Source: Schistocephalus solidus (Eukaryota > Platyhelminthes > Cestoda > Diphyllobothriidea > Diphyllobothriidae). From it: 64,000 bases of DNA. How positions within the stretch are numbered: the first letter of the stretch is position 1; every line of letters begins with the position of its first letter. Location: assembly GCA_017591395.1 (NCBI GenBank), contig WEDG01003999.1:248001-312000 (forward strand). Reading direction: 5' to 3'. The translations under genes were made by a program, and so were the position numbers. The notes beneath the pieces were generated by a model that was not told the DNA's origin, made no database searches, and saw nothing but the letters and a program-made list of their open reading frames with translations. This document shows, in pieces, positions 47,640 through 59,640 of this stretch.

Positions 47640-49855
47640 CTTCCAGATCTGTGGTACAAGTCTTCCGTCTCCGTACATTGCGCCTTTACTTAATTTTAAT
47701 AATAAGTTCATTACAGAGGATTTGTGCAAAGCGGAATTGGTAGATTCCTTCTTGGCCAAACATTTTACCCTTGAAACCATTCCCATTCCATCAGTTCCTC
47801 TGACATCTCATGAGTTACTCACTACCATTAATATTGTTCCTGAAAATATTCAGAAACAGATAAGCCAACTTAGTCAATCACACTCAGCTGGAACCGACAC
47901 CATCCCAAATTCCTTTATTAAACAGCTATGAGATTTTTCTCCTTTAATGCTTAATGTTTTTTCAGGCTTCCTCGAGAATGGTTTCTTTCCTGATTATTAG
48001 AAAACCCCAATTGTTATTCCAGTTTTTAAATCTGGCTTACGCGGTGTTCATAAAGCACCTTCTCTTGCTAAACTGTTTGAAAAACTAATTGCCGTACAAA
48101 TTACAGATTTTTGCATACCCAATAAACTTCTTAGCTCTTCCGAACATGGCTTCCTACCCAATCGCTCTTGTGAAACATGTCACATGTCGTTTGTGAATTT
48201 ATTAACATCTCTCCGTAAGGATCATCTTTCTGTAATCGATATCTATTTTGATTTTAATAAGGCCTTTGCTAAAGTGCCTCATAAGAGACTTATGGTAAAG
48301 TAAGAAGCTTTAGGACTTTGTAGTCCCCTTACAGATTTCATTATGTCTTATCTTACTAATCGGACACAAAAGGTAAAAGTGGAGTCAATATTTTCAGCTG
48401 AGACCCCTATTGTAAGCGGTGTCTTTCAAGTCACCGTGCATGTTCCTCTTTTATTTTTGCTTTTCATTAATGATATTTCATCAGCAGTTAAACACTCTCA
48501 GTCTTTTATTTATGTAGATGATCTTAAATGCGTATATTCTTTCCCTAAATGTTCGGCCCAACGATTAGTTCAGTATTAGTTCAGTATATTTATAGTGTAG
48601 CAATTATCCACTTTGTATTTATTCAAACCGCGATACTAAGTTTGTAATGATGGGGTCCTCTGGGCCTTAAATATGCAATTTATTTATTTAGATCAAAGAG
48701 GAAGCAGCATATCATTGAATGGAACTATTTTACCTTTATTTGGAGTCAGATTCAGATTCAGTTTTTGAAGCACGTCGTTCTGACGACAATCATGTTGTTC
48801 CCTCTTTGGTCCGATGAACGCCTCTGACCGCAATTAGAATGAAAATGTTCAGAGAGTTTTTACTCGAAGACTATTTTCTCGTCCTGAATCCAGTATCTCT
48901 TATAAGGGCAGATGCCAGCTAGCGAAAGTCAAATTTATGTGGGTCATAATACTCGAAGCCGGTCTCTGCTTCCTGTTTCGCGTTAACTCTAGCCCAAATC
49001 TCCCACGAATAAACACTCACTCCGGTAGATTGACCCTATTCCACTCGTAGATCCTCCATGATCATTTCACCACCTCTTAGCTCCCCAAATAACCGTTCTC
49101 AGTTTTTTGCCTCCAAATATGCTTTCATCTGGAATACCCCTTTACTGGAAATTAGGTTATTATTTACATTAGCTATTTTGAAAACCAAATTACACAAACA
49201 TTTAATTTCGAAAGATATCAAGTCCTTATTGTCTGTTTCCTTCCCAAACTCGCGACTTTTGGATTTCGAAAAGAGTCCTTCTGGTGTTTGAGGCAGTTCC
49301 CTGGATATTACATTGGTTTCTAAATATGTTTACATTATCGTCTGAAGACTCAATCTTTGCAGTCGCTTTTGCGTCCCCCCCCCTCTTTTAAACCATTTTT
49401 GCAACCTGTTGATGCTCGTGGCAGGTTCTGCTTTTTTGCCACCTTGTCGGTGGACTATGCAGTCAGCAAGGTCGCATTTCGGTGATGATCTCATGATTTC
49501 TACCGTCCCCTCTTCGTTTCGACCCTGTTGTCTACGATGAGCTCCTAGCTAGCAATTCTTTAGGGAACAGTTTTTCTCCTAGTTTTTCTTTTATAATTGA
49601 CGGCTCGTCGATCTCCGCCCCCAATTTAACCGTAGGGGTTTTTTCACTGCTTCTTTCCCAATTCACCGTATATTCCAAAGAGTGTTAACTATTGTTTTAC
49701 AAATGACGAATCGTTGGGAATCGGATGTGCCTATTCGTATGGTTGTTCACATGGAGCAGCAATTATCAACTTTGTATTTATTTATGCCACAGTACTAAGT
49801 TTGGAATTATGGGGCCCTCAGAGCTATAAATATACAATTTATTTATTTACCTAGC
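47640..49855 (+). mobile_element. CR1/Jockey-like non-LTR retrotransposon, 5'-truncated and decayed
   Basis: RT blocks in order: SAGTDTIPNSFIKQL, VIPVFKSG, SLAKLFEKLIAVQI, EHGFLPNRSCETCHM, IYFDFNKAFAKVPHKRLMVK (motif A), VSGVFQVTVHVPLLFLLFIND (motif B region), FIYVDDLKCVYSF (motif C, YVDD intact). A C-terminal CR1-like block follows (NVQRVFTRRLF, then FIWNTPLLEIR and TKLHKHL near 49190). It ends in a 3' UTR finishing TTTATTTATTTAC at about 49855. Frameshifts and stops occur throughout, and the endonuclease is absent. This is a different LINE from copies A-D. Confidence 0.85.
48590..48690 (+). repeat. Insertion of the element's own 3' end inside its RT
   Basis: About 95 bases (CAATTATCCACTTTGTATTT through AATTTATTTATTTAG) repeat the 3' terminal region at 49757-49855 and interrupt the RT just after motif C. 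Directly upstream, TTAGTTCAGTA occurs twice in tandem. Confidence 0.7.
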
Positions 49856-49943
49856 CACAAGAGTCATTAGCGTCCTACTAGAGTGATGGTACGATGAAGA
49901 GGGAAAACCGTTTAAAAGGAAGCGCGCGATGGAATAACGGGAC

Positions 49944-50275
49944 TACATTAACGGTCAGGTGAAGGAGCAAATCCAGGGAACCCCGATGGGTTCCCCGATT
50001 TCCGGCTCTGTCGCGTAGGCAGTCCTGCAAGAACTAGAAGCACGTGTCTTCCTGTCTCACAAACCAAAATTATGGATGTATTTCGTGGACGATACTTTTG
50101 TTATCCTGCGTTGACACGCGAAAGAGGCCTTTATAAATTGAACTCCATTTTCTCCGAAATTCAATTTAAAAGGGAGGAAGAAAAGGACGGTAAAATTCCT
50201 TTCCTTTGTGTCCAGTCGTCGAGGCAGGAGGATGAAACCCTACATACCGGGGTCTTCCTAAACCTCATATGCTAC
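49944..50275 (+). pseudogene. PLE-B RT piece (right arm)
   Basis: Plus strand reads QVKEQIQGTPMGSPISGSVA (motif B intact), a stop, AVLQELEARVFLSHKPKLWM, YFVDDTFVIL (motif C intact), then in another frame KLNSIFSEIQFKREEEKDGK and IPFLCVQSS. It runs into block X. It is better preserved than the left-arm copy. Confidence 0.82.
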
Positions 50276-50277
50276 AC

Positions 50278-50372
50278 GTCGCTATGCGACCGCTTGCGAG
50301 GGCTATAGTGTGATCTCCAGGGGACAACAGAACATACGTTTTCCTTAAGCAGATCGGTGAGCCGCACAGACA
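50278..50372 (+). repeat. SINE-1 block X alone (right arm)
   Basis: GTCGCTATGCGAC (50278-50290) to CGGTGAGCCGCAC, as in the left arm and in SINE-1 copies 1, 4, 5 and 7. Confidence 0.6.
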
Positions 50373-50729
50373 CTGTTGCTAAGGGTGCAACAGGCAAGAC
50401 GCAGACAGCTGTTTCACGGTTGTTACAGATTATCAGTACGTCATATGCCTTGTGCAGTGAGTTATATACACAAGTCAAACAAGCGCGTAACACTCACTGA
50501 TGTGGTTAGGATCGCAATCGATCCCATTTTGTCCGCCTGCCAGCTAGCTACCGGCGATAAACGACCGTTGTGTCATAGGACACATACCACATCTAATGCA
50601 CAGGTATGTTGCTAAGGGTGCAACAGGCAAGACGCAGACAGCTGTTTCGCTGTTGGTACCGAGCCTCAGTACGTCATTTATACGCCAATATATATTGAAG
50701 AAGTAAGGCTCGTCGAAAAAAGGGAGTTT

Positions 50730-50780
50730 TACTTGTGAATTTTCAAGTTGCTCACACCAACCCGTCGTCAGACTAAATGA
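50730..50780 (-). ncRNA. PLE-type hammerhead ribozyme motif (PLE-A right)
   Basis: The complement of CTGACGA is at 50765-50771 and the complement of GAAA at 50741-50744. Stem II and the UH site are as in the left arm. Confidence 0.65.
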
Positions 50781-51137
50781 ACCGAGGAGAAAGTGAAATT
50801 TTTCAAACGACCAGTTTGTGCTACAGGACTGACAAGGACAGACAACCAACTGGGGTGAGAGGGGTGGGCACACACTTACGGTAGGATTTGGGTCAGTTGG
50901 GGGGGGGGGGACTGTTAGGGCTCGCTGTATCGGAGGGAAGGGGGATGGCAATTAAATTCGACTGCAGACGGTGAATTTCATGGTCGTCGATACGGGGTGG
51001 GGACCGAGGTAATTGCGCCAATGTTGGAGGTGTTAAGAGTTTCAGCTGTGGTTCGCCATGTCATGGGGAGGGGGTGGCGAGACAGTGAGATTCTACATGG
51101 TTCAGAAATGATTAGCGGCTGTTGTTAGGTTGTAGGT

Positions 51138-52975
51138 TCAATTCCGTGAGCCGGGCACACAGGCCTTCGTAATGAGAATCCAGATCGACATGGTGGTTGA
51201 TGCTGATCGTGCTAGAAATTCACGCGTCTGTTTGGTGTTAACCATTGCAACCACTTCGGATCCATTCCAATTGAAGCGATGGTCGAACTCAAGGGTGTAC
51301 GCAAAGACGATTGATAAAGGGTCGCGTCGACGGATGGCTAGTTTATGTTCGGTAATACGCGTCCCAAGTCGTCGGCTGGTATTACCAATATAAGTGCAAG
51401 AGCTGTTAGCACATTGAACGTGGTAGGTGACATTAGTTTGCTGCTCTTTGGGTATGGGGTCTTTTACTCGGGATCGTGTTGCGCGCAAGGACGATGCGGG
51501 TTTGTGCGCAATGGAGATTCCAAACCGGTTTAATTGTCGGGCGATCACTTCGGAGATACCCTGCATGTAAGGTAGGGAGTAAAATTTACGCGGTTCAGAT
51601 TCTCCATTAGAGACGAGGGTTTGAGGTTTTCTCTGGTGTCTATGGCAACTTTTCACAAAGCTAACTGGGTATCCGTTGAGTCGGTAAGTGAGTTCTTTTT
51701 GCGTAGATCCTCGCTACTACAGTACCGAATGGCCTAGTCGAAAAGGGTTCGGAAGAAATTTATTTTATGAACCGCAGGATGGTTGCTTTTATAGCTAAGT
51801 ATGATGTCGGCATTAGAGCCTTTGCGGTGGATGCTCGATGCCATGCCGACATAACTGATGTTTTGAATAATCACGTCGAGGAACGGAAGGATACCTCTCC
51901 TTGCTTCTGTACGAGTAAACTTAAAAGCTAGGAAAACACTTTTCAGGCTCCGATGCAGCTGCTCCTTTTCGGATGTTTTTATGATAAAAAATGTATAATC
52001 TGCGTATCGGACCCACATTTTTGGTCTGAAAGTTCGCATAACCACCTCTTCAATACCACTTCTGCCAGTAGAACCGATATTGGTGGGCCCTTTGGGGTAC
52101 CCTTAACCTGTTGACAGAACTTTCCGTCGACTTGTTATAAGTTCTTGAGACAGAGCCTAAGCATTTCTGAAACGTGTTGTATTGGGATGTCTATTTTATT
52201 ATCTTGCCGGCGCCGAGCTACGCCCTCAATGGCCAAATAATGTGGTATTGAAGAAAACGGGGTAACCACGTCAAACGATAGAATACACTCAGCAGGACTT
52301 ACTTTAAGCCCTTGGATCTTCTGTAGGAATGCCTGAGAGTGCTTATGCTGTATTGTGGTCCATTGGTGAGGCGCTTCAGGTGCCGGTACAACCATTTAAC
52401 GAAGTTGTAAGTTGGCGGTCGAATGAGTGGTGCTATGATCCTCAAGGGCGCACCTGCTTTGTGCACTTTTGGGAGGTCACTGAGCTTAATAAATCTGGAG
52501 TCAGCGGGGGTTATGAGTTTCAATCGAGCGGGCTCAGTAATCTGCTTCTTCTTCACATATGCAGCTTGCTTTGTAGTTGGATCCTCTGCGAGTGGTGAGT
52601 AAGCTTCCCTGTCGTTTGAAGACTTGGTTTGCTTGGCGCGAACACAATCACTATACTATCGTCTGTCTTTAGAGATATCAGTCCCTTTTATTCGTCGATG
52701 GGCAAGATTTGGTGATGTTTATTTTGCCGAAGGAGACAAGTGGCACAGCGGCGTATGTTTCTGCACGCATGTCTTCCGGCACAGCAGAGGTTAGTAGGAA
52801 AGATTCAGGGCTCGCTTGGAAGTTTGTAGGCGCAGCATTCATGTGGCTGAATTTTGTGCCTTTAGATAGTAGGTCAATTTCAGCCGATGTTATGATCCTT
52901 TTGGAAAGGTTAACAACTCTTGTTGATCCGTGGTTTTCGTTTAGGGGACGGAGAAGAAATTGCAGCCAAACTTGA
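51138..52975 (-). pseudogene. PLE-A, right copy: N-terminal part, RT and GIY-YIG
   Basis: Minus strand. A broken N-terminal stretch (52975-52620; NLSKRIITSAEIDLLSKGTK and FSHMNAAPTNF, typical of the region before PLE RTs) is followed by the same RT blocks as the left copy, including YADYTF. The GIY-YIG open part (51656-51138) reads CANSSCTYIGNTSRRLGTR, ITEHKLAIRRRDP, FNWNGSEVVAMVNTKQ. It extends further 5' than the left copy. At about 52920-52975 it meets another PLE head-to-head. Confidence 0.9.
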
Positions 52976-53495
52976 AGTTTCGGCTCGCTTTTTGTTCTTG
53001 GCGTCTATAGCAGTGGCATTTATTCGTTGTAGTACGTTCTCAAATACACTTACAGGTAATGCTGAAACGCAGCGCGCTCGACTGTTGAAAATTGCTGGTT
53101 CGAATTTGCAAAGAAGATGGTGGACATCGGATATTATGGCACTCAAAACTCGAAATCCGTATTTGCGTGCGGACATACGCAGCTGTGCCACTAGTCTCCT
53201 GCGGCAAAAGAAACACCACCAAGTCTTGCCCCTCGCCGAAGAAAAGGGACTAATATCTCTGAAGGCAGACGATAGCATAGTGATTGTGTCTGCTGACAAG
53301 GGTGACGCCACCGTTTGCATGGAAAAGATCGACTATATCAACAAATCTAACCAAGTTCTTAACGACAGGGAAGCCTCCACACCACTCGAAGACAATCCAA
53401 CTACAAAGCAGGCCGCTTATGCGAAGAAGCAGATTATTGAGCGCGGTAGATTGAAACTCATAACCCTCGATGACTCTAGATTTATTAAGCTCAGT
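52920..53495 (+). pseudogene. Penelope-like element N-terminal/RT-start fragment, head-to-head with PLE-A
   Basis: A single open frame (from 52920) encodes EIAAKLEVSARFLFLASIAV, RWWTSDIMALKTRNPYLRAD, LLRQKKHHQVLPLAEEKG, DDSIVIVSADKGDATVCMEK and LKLITLDDSRFIKLS. The SADKG block is the start of the PLE RT. It is interrupted at about 53496 by SINE-1 copy 6, within the LSDLPKVHK region, so the rest of this PLE is not seen. Confidence 0.82.
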
Positions 53496-53612
53496 GGCTC
53501 GAACTCGCCTCGAGCGCCGCAGCGCCTGGGGTTGGGTATGGCTGGCTGATGAGGGCTAATAAGCCAGAAATGGCCATTCCAGTCTCCTTTGTCTTTGTCG
53601 GCGTTCTAAATG
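53496..53612 (+). repeat. SINE-1 copy 6
   Basis: A short remnant of the tRNA-like head (GGCTCGAACTCGCCTC) is followed by the best-kept ribozyme region: GGCTGG 53540-53545, CTGATGA 53546-53552, stem II GGCT/AGCC with G before it, GAAA 53567-53570, stem III ATGGCCAT, T, and CCAGTC 53579-53584. It is inserted in a PLE RT. Confidence 0.8.
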
Positions 53613-54339
53613 CCGATTATTTTATTGTACTTGTGGTAGTACCGTTACCACTGAATACATGTATGAACGTGGGCTCCTATAAGATCGATCCTTTATGTCA
53701 AATATCTGCTTTAAATTATACCTAGTGCAAGCTCCTTAGCATACAGTAGATTGCCTAACTCATGAAATGTCTATATCAGAATTCTAGGTCGTAGCAGGGC
53801 AGGCATTTTCGGGTGTTAGTTCTGTTTGCTGCATTAAATTGATGAAAAGATTTGAGTTTATCAAGTTTACAGTTAATCACTGATCTCGAATTTCATTTTA
53901 AAAAATGTATTTACTCCTAAGCATCAAAAAATTTTAAACAGAATTTAAGCCGATTTATTTAAAATGGAAAATGTTTGTAATATAAATTCAGGGAGCGGAC
54001 TCCCCATAACCTTACCAGATGCATTCGCAATGTCAAAAAAATTAGTCAACTCTTCAACCTTGATCGGAGTTTGCGCCAATAGGCAACTGCCGTATAAAGG
54101 AACACTTACTAGCTGCGGGGGGAACGAGACCATCTGTTCCAGCGGGCCATGCACAGACTGGACACGGCGGAGGTGTGCGCATGCGTGCGCATTCGCTCTC
54201 CGCCCAATAACGAGGAGTCGCCTAATCCTGGAGAAAAGCACTCAGGTGAGGCTTATCGAGTTATCGATACTGCACTTAATTCTCAAGGACAAGTGAAAAC
54301 AATCACAGCCAATCCTGAGGGAGTGGCGGGATGCACGGA

Positions 54340-54760
54340 GCATTTATTGGTGCAAACCAAACTAGTCGCTAAGCGACTGTCCGTGGGGCTCTAGATGTAT
54401 GCCTAAAAGCACACAGGAACGAGCGAGTCCCGTACCCAGTCGGTGAGCGCTCCTGTACCACTATTAATTCCCGATCAAAACTGGCAGGGCAGCTAGCACG
54501 TGGCTGAACGGTTCGAGCGTTCAAGCCTCAGGGGTAGCAAAACCTGGTGTTGGGTATGACTGGCTGATGACCCCTAATAAGCCAGAAATGACCATTCCAG
54601 TGTCCTTTGTCTTTGTAGGTAATAGTATTCTGCATATAGTAACAGTCTCCATGCGACTGTCTGAGGAGCTCTAGATTGAACCCTAAATGCACAACGGGAC
54701 CAATGAATCCCGTAACCGATCAATGTGGACCGCTTCAGAATAACAACGCAAAATTGTTGT
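54340..54760 (+). repeat. SINE-1 copy 7 with block X on both sides
   Basis: X (hairpin GTCGCTAAGCGAC at 54365) is followed by a shortened tRNA-like head (about 54485-54535) and the ribozyme region: GACTGG 54558-54563, CTGATGA 54564-54570, GAAA 54585-54588, CCAGTG 54597-54602. A second X starts at 54645. The X-to-X distance is 280 bases, consistent with a tandemly repeated unit. Confidence 0.78.
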
Positions 54761-54889
54761 GGAACAGTTTTAGAAAGTTAACTATTTTGTCCTAACTAAG
54801 CACTTGACGATGTACTGGGGTAGTCAACTATAGATTTTACACAAAAGCGTTTAGTCGAAAAGCAGTAAAGAAAGGATCGTTTTGCAGGA

Positions 54890-56460
54890 TAAGGCATATT
54901 GCGATTTTTAAATGAATATCATGCTGTTGTTCCTAAACGTGAAAAATCGGTATAACCGTGTAAACGTAAGTTATAAATGTATGGAAAGGCTGTTCAGGCA
55001 AAAAAAAACGAATAAAAAAAATCAGCCCGAGTAGAAAAACGTTCGCAAATTGTCCTTTAGTGGAGCTTCTGGTTCAATAACAAGTGTACTTTATATGATG
55101 ATAACTGCCAAGCAGTCGATAGTTCAAGAATAGTTTCCAACACTGTTTCACGGGAAATGGCTGTACTTTTCCTATTTTCCCATTACTTGAGATACGCTTG
55201 ACCAAAACTTCGGCGATTGGATGGGATGAGCTCGCATGTTCGCAGGTTCAATCGTAACCATACCATTGTTTATATATTGAAAGAACTTGCCTTTCGTCAA
55301 CGTTCTTTATATTTATTTAAGATGATGGATTACAATGGGTTTCAGGGCGTCATTTCAAATTCGCGAACACTTCCCGATGCTCAGTGTTTCCAATTGATTA
55401 TAAATAAATGAAGATTCTAATCTATGTGGTTATCAAAACCTTCGAACTAAGATATTTCTTAAAACCTTAACGGAAGTAGTGAGTTTTTGGTTATTCCTTC
55501 TAATGCAGACAACCGTTTTGGTCATACTTGTAGACTCACTCAAAAATGGAATCTCCTTGCCATGAAAAATGAACGTCAAGAAGAAAGGTTGGTGACAAAT
55601 ATAACTTGAATCAATTTCAAAATTATCGAATAAGTTTCCGCTTTAAAAAAGTGCTTTAATTACACTAATACTAAGTCAAGGTGAATATCGGGCGTTTGAC
55701 TGTTTTTTTGAATTCCCGGAAAATTATTGATGATAGTTTGCTACATTTGAAAGAATTCACCTTTTCTCTTTATATTGAAGCCTTGTCGGCTATATCGGTT
55801 TACTTTGAGGTTCCATTTTTAGGTTGTAAATGCGCAACACAGTGGTCATTTAGATACTAAGCTATTGCGAAGGCTGCTAATATTCTACCCGTTTCATTGC
55901 TAAACTACACATGGGCGAAAGCTTGATCATAAAAACGTACCCTATCACATCCAGATCTAAGCTTTTTTGGGGGGACCATCTCTAGTAAATAGTAAATGGA
56001 AAAAGCAGAATTATTTCGGGAAATTTATACATTGGATTGGCAGTAGATGTCATTGCTGCGTTTCAAAGCATCGAAGTACACATATATGCAAATATGGATT
56101 TTAAAATTGATAAAAGATCCATGTTTTTACAAAATAACCTGCTTTCCTGCACCTTGCTTCGTCTGATATTCGTTGAAGAAAATTATTTTTCAAACGTGAA
56201 AAGTTCCATGTTGTAAACCTCGCGAGTTCAGATTACTCTTTTCTCAAGGAGAAACACGTGCGGATGTGCAAAGATAGTCTGCTATCAGCAAAGAAAACCC
56301 CCGAAATACAAGGTAACACAGATTTCGTTCAAATTTATAAACCTTTGAACTACTGAAATTCGAAACATATTCTACGTACCTAATTGCGTTTTTCGGAATA
56401 GGCTTGGGTAAAATATATGCAGCATTTAAGTCGTCGAAAATTGATCGTCTCAATTTCCGT
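54890..56460 (-). repeat. DR1 copy d
   Basis: The reverse complement of this stretch aligns by eye with copies a and c (GTAATTAAAGCACTTT, TTTTGAGTGAGTC, TCTGCATTAGAAGGAAT, CTCACTACTTCCGTTAAGG). It is the only minus-strand copy. Confidence 0.65.
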
Positions 56461-56489
56461 CATCACATGTCATGAGGTTGGTAACATAA

Positions 56490-56555
56490 TTGACGTGTGC
56501 GTTAGTGTGCGTGTGTATGAATGTGCGTGTTTGTGTGCGTGTGCGTGTTTAGCAG
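56490..56555 (+). repeat. (GTGTGC)n-like microsatellite
   Basis: An imperfect GTGTGCGTGT repeat that immediately precedes the truncated 5' end of LINE D. Confidence 0.8.
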
Positions 56556-56558
56556 AGA

Positions 56559-58847
56559 GTGCTGGGTCCCCATGGTCTCGGTAACTGCAAAGATAACGGC
56601 CTCCTTCTTCTGCGAACGTGTGTGGAACACCGTCTCCTGCTGACCAACACATTCTTCCGCCTCCCGATGCACCAAAAGGTGACCTGGATATACCCTCGGT
56701 CGAGACACTGGCACCTCTTGGACTATGTTCTCGTCCGGAGGTGAGATCGACAGGACGTGCTGGTGACAAAGGTGATCCCCGGTGCCGACGGATGGACGGA
56801 TTACCGCCTCATCATCTCTAAAATGAGGTTTCGTCAGCAACCACGCAGAGGACCCCAAGGTTAGCTACAACAAGGGAAGTTGAATACTCTTTTGTTGAAT
56901 ATGTCTGCTCAGCATCTCTATTTCAGCAATGAACTGGCAAACCGACTAGCCAACCTTCCAGTCGCCGACGCGGACATCACCGTTGAGAACTGCTGGTGTC
57001 AGCTGAGTGACGCCATCCAATCCACCGCTTTGGATGTCCTCGGCCGCGCACGTTGTCAGCACCACGACTGGTTCGATGACAACGACGCAGCTTTCAACGC
57101 TCTGCTCGTCAAGAAGAAGCAGTTGCACAAAGCCTACGTCAATCGCCCTACGGTTGCAAACAAGACAGCCTTCTACCGAAGTCGCCGTCTTGTACAGCAA
57201 AGGCTACTGCAGTTGCAGTATGCCTGGATGACGCGCAAAGCCAAGGAAATCCACGGGTAAGCGGATCGAAACGAATGGAAGAACTTCTTCGCCGCCACCA
57301 AGGCTGTCTACATTCCTCCCGTCAAAGGCGCTGCCCCTCTTCTCAGTGCCAACGGAAGGACGCTACTCACTGAGAAGACGCAATTCCTGAAGCAATGGGC
57401 AGATCATTTCCAAAGCGTTCTCAATTAGCCGTCCACCATCTCCGACGCCGCCATCGATCGCCTGCCTGAAGTGGAAATCAACGCTGACCTTGATCTCCCT
57501 CCCTCTCTCCAAGAAACCATCAGGGCCGGGCAGAAACTCTCCAGCGGGAAAGCACCTGGCTCGGACGCGATCCCTGCGGAGATTTACAAGCATGGTGGAC
57601 CCCAACTGATGAACCGACTCACAGTGCTCTTCCAGGAGATGTGGCACCAAGGGCAATTCCCTCAGGATTTCAAATACGCAACCATTGTCCTCCTCTACAA
57701 GAAGAAAGGGAACCGCCGACTCTGCGACAACCACCGAGGAATCTCGCTGTTGCACCTCATCAGAAAGATCTTCACCCACATTCTCCTCAAACGCCTGCAT
57801 GCTCACCTTGAGCAAGGACTGCTCCCGGAAAGCCAATGTGACTTCCGACGACACAGTGGAACAATCGAAATGATCTTCGCCCCTCGACAGCTGCAAGAGA
57901 AGTGCCAGGAGATGCGGACTAACCTCTACATTGCCTTAGTGGATCTTACGAAAGCCTTTGACACGGTGAATCGCGATGGGCTGTGGAAAATCATACAGAA
58001 ATTCGGTTGTCCTGAACGGTTCATGCAAATGGTACGTCAGCTTTACGACGGGATGATGGCGCGCGTTACTGACAACGGGACAGTATCCGAAGCATTCGCA
58101 GTTACCAACGGAGTGAAGCAGGGCTGCGTCCTTGCACCTACCCTCTTTACTCTTATGTTCTCTGCCATGCTACCGGACGCCTACCTTGAAGAACGCCCCG
58201 GGATCCGTATCGCCTACCGGATGGACGGCCGAATCCTCAACCAACGTCGGATGGACTTCCGCTCGCGTGTCTCCACAGCCACCATCCACGAACTACTCTT
58301 GGCTGACGACTTCGCGCTCAATGCAACGACAGAAGAGGAAATTCAAAGGAGCATGGACCTCTTCGCTGCCACATGTGACAACTTCGGACTTCACATCGAC
58401 ACTGAGAAAACGGGTGTGATGCATCAGCCGCCATTCAATACCTTCTACTCCGCAGCTCAAATCAATGTCAATGTTACCCAACTGAAATCTGTGGATACCT
58501 TCACGTACCTGGGCATCAATCTCTCCCGAAGCACCAAAGTCGACGATGATATAGCCCATCGGATCGCCCAAGCCAGCCAAGCCTTTGGACGCAGGCAGAA
58601 CGTGGTCTGGAATCGACACGGTATCCACCTCAGCACCAAACTCAAGATGTTCAAAGCTGTCATATTGCCGATGCTGCTGTATGGAGCGAAGACGTGGACG
58701 ATCTACCAAAAGCAGGTGCGGAAGCTCAGCCCCTTCCACCTCAGCTGCCTTCGCAGAATACTAAAGCTGACATGGCAAGACAGCATACCGGACACGGAAG
58801 TGTTGGAACGAACAGACCTTCTCAGCATTTATGCTCAGCTGAAATAA
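56559..58847 (+). pseudogene. LINE D endonuclease end and reverse transcriptase
   Basis: One reading frame runs for 763 codons with only four stops (near 56742, 56862, 57258, 57426). The last 458 codons (57471-58847) are fully open. The endonuclease end shows [27 protein letters not shown] and TDYRL, where the catalytic His of TDHRL has become Tyr. The RT shows [34 protein letters not shown] (motif A), [14 protein letters not shown] (motif B) and LLLADDFAL (motif C, Asp pair intact). It ends in [19 protein letters not shown]. It is the best-preserved RT in the window, but the element as a whole is dead. Confidence 0.92.
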
Positions 58848-58874
58848 CTGCAATTGGGATAGAGTGGCCACCAT

Positions 58875-59640
58875 GTGAGGATGGACGACGAACGATTGCC
58901 CAAACGACTCTTCTATGAAGATATCGCCATGGGGTTCTCGTCGACAAGGCGGTCGATTACGATGCTACAAGGACACCCTGAAGACTTTCCTGAAGCAACT
59001 GCAGATCAACCCAGTGACATGGGAGGACCTCGCCCGGAACCGACCTGCTTGGAGAAGGACAGTAAAGACAGGGGCAGCCATCTGTGAAGCCAACAGGATT
59101 GCCCCCGCAAAGACCAAAAGAGCGGCATGAAAATCACCAGCGCCCCGGACCAACACCGCCAATGCCCAGACCCTGCCAACATGCCCGCGCTGTCAATGCA
59201 CCTTCCGTGCGCAAACCGGCCTGGTCGGACATCTTCGGACGCAATGCACCAACATTCTGACTATTCCAAATTCTACGTCAAATTCTGCCAGCACTCCTTC
59301 TGACTCCCCCTCCCCCACCCCTAGCATCAGTTCTATTACTCCCACCATCATAGAGACCACATCCCAATACTCATCGCCTGCTACCTCAACCACCACCACC
59401 ATCAGCGATGGGGACTCTCTCCTAAACTGTCCTCATTGCGACCACACATTCACCTCACGCATCGGCCTGGTCGGTCAGTTGCGAATCCCATCGTACAGAG
59501 ACTAGTGAACCAGTGCCTGGAGCACCAACATACAGCAGAGATCGCCGTCCCCAGAGCCCTCACTGTCCTCGCGCATTAACTCATCGCATAGGCCTATTCG
59601 GTCACATGCGCATCCATGAAAACCTGCGGCAAACCACCGG
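58875..59640 (+). pseudogene. LINE D post-RT domain and zinc-finger tail
   Basis: MRMDDERLPKRLFYEDIAMG is followed by a +1 frameshift at about 58930. Then come [40 protein letters not shown] and EANRIAPAKTKRAA. After a stop, the finger tail reads CPRCQCTFRAQTGLVGHLRT-QC (C2HC), a Ser/Thr linker, CPHCDHTFTSRIGLVGQLRI (first His lost to Gln), and CPRALTHRIGLFGHMRIH in shifted frames. Confidence 0.85.

Larger units (their letters stand above)
49944..52629 (-). repeat. Right arm of the ~2.7-kb inverted repeat
   Basis: Mirror image of 42572-45236, with the same order of elements. Beyond 52629 the flanks differ from the left arm. The arms are separated by about 4.7 kb. Confidence 0.9.

Noticed and set aside
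50072..50308. 78-codon open frame in the inverted-repeat right arm
   Set aside because: Out-of-frame continuation of the PLE-B reverse transcriptase; the real motif YFVDDTF lies partly in another frame.
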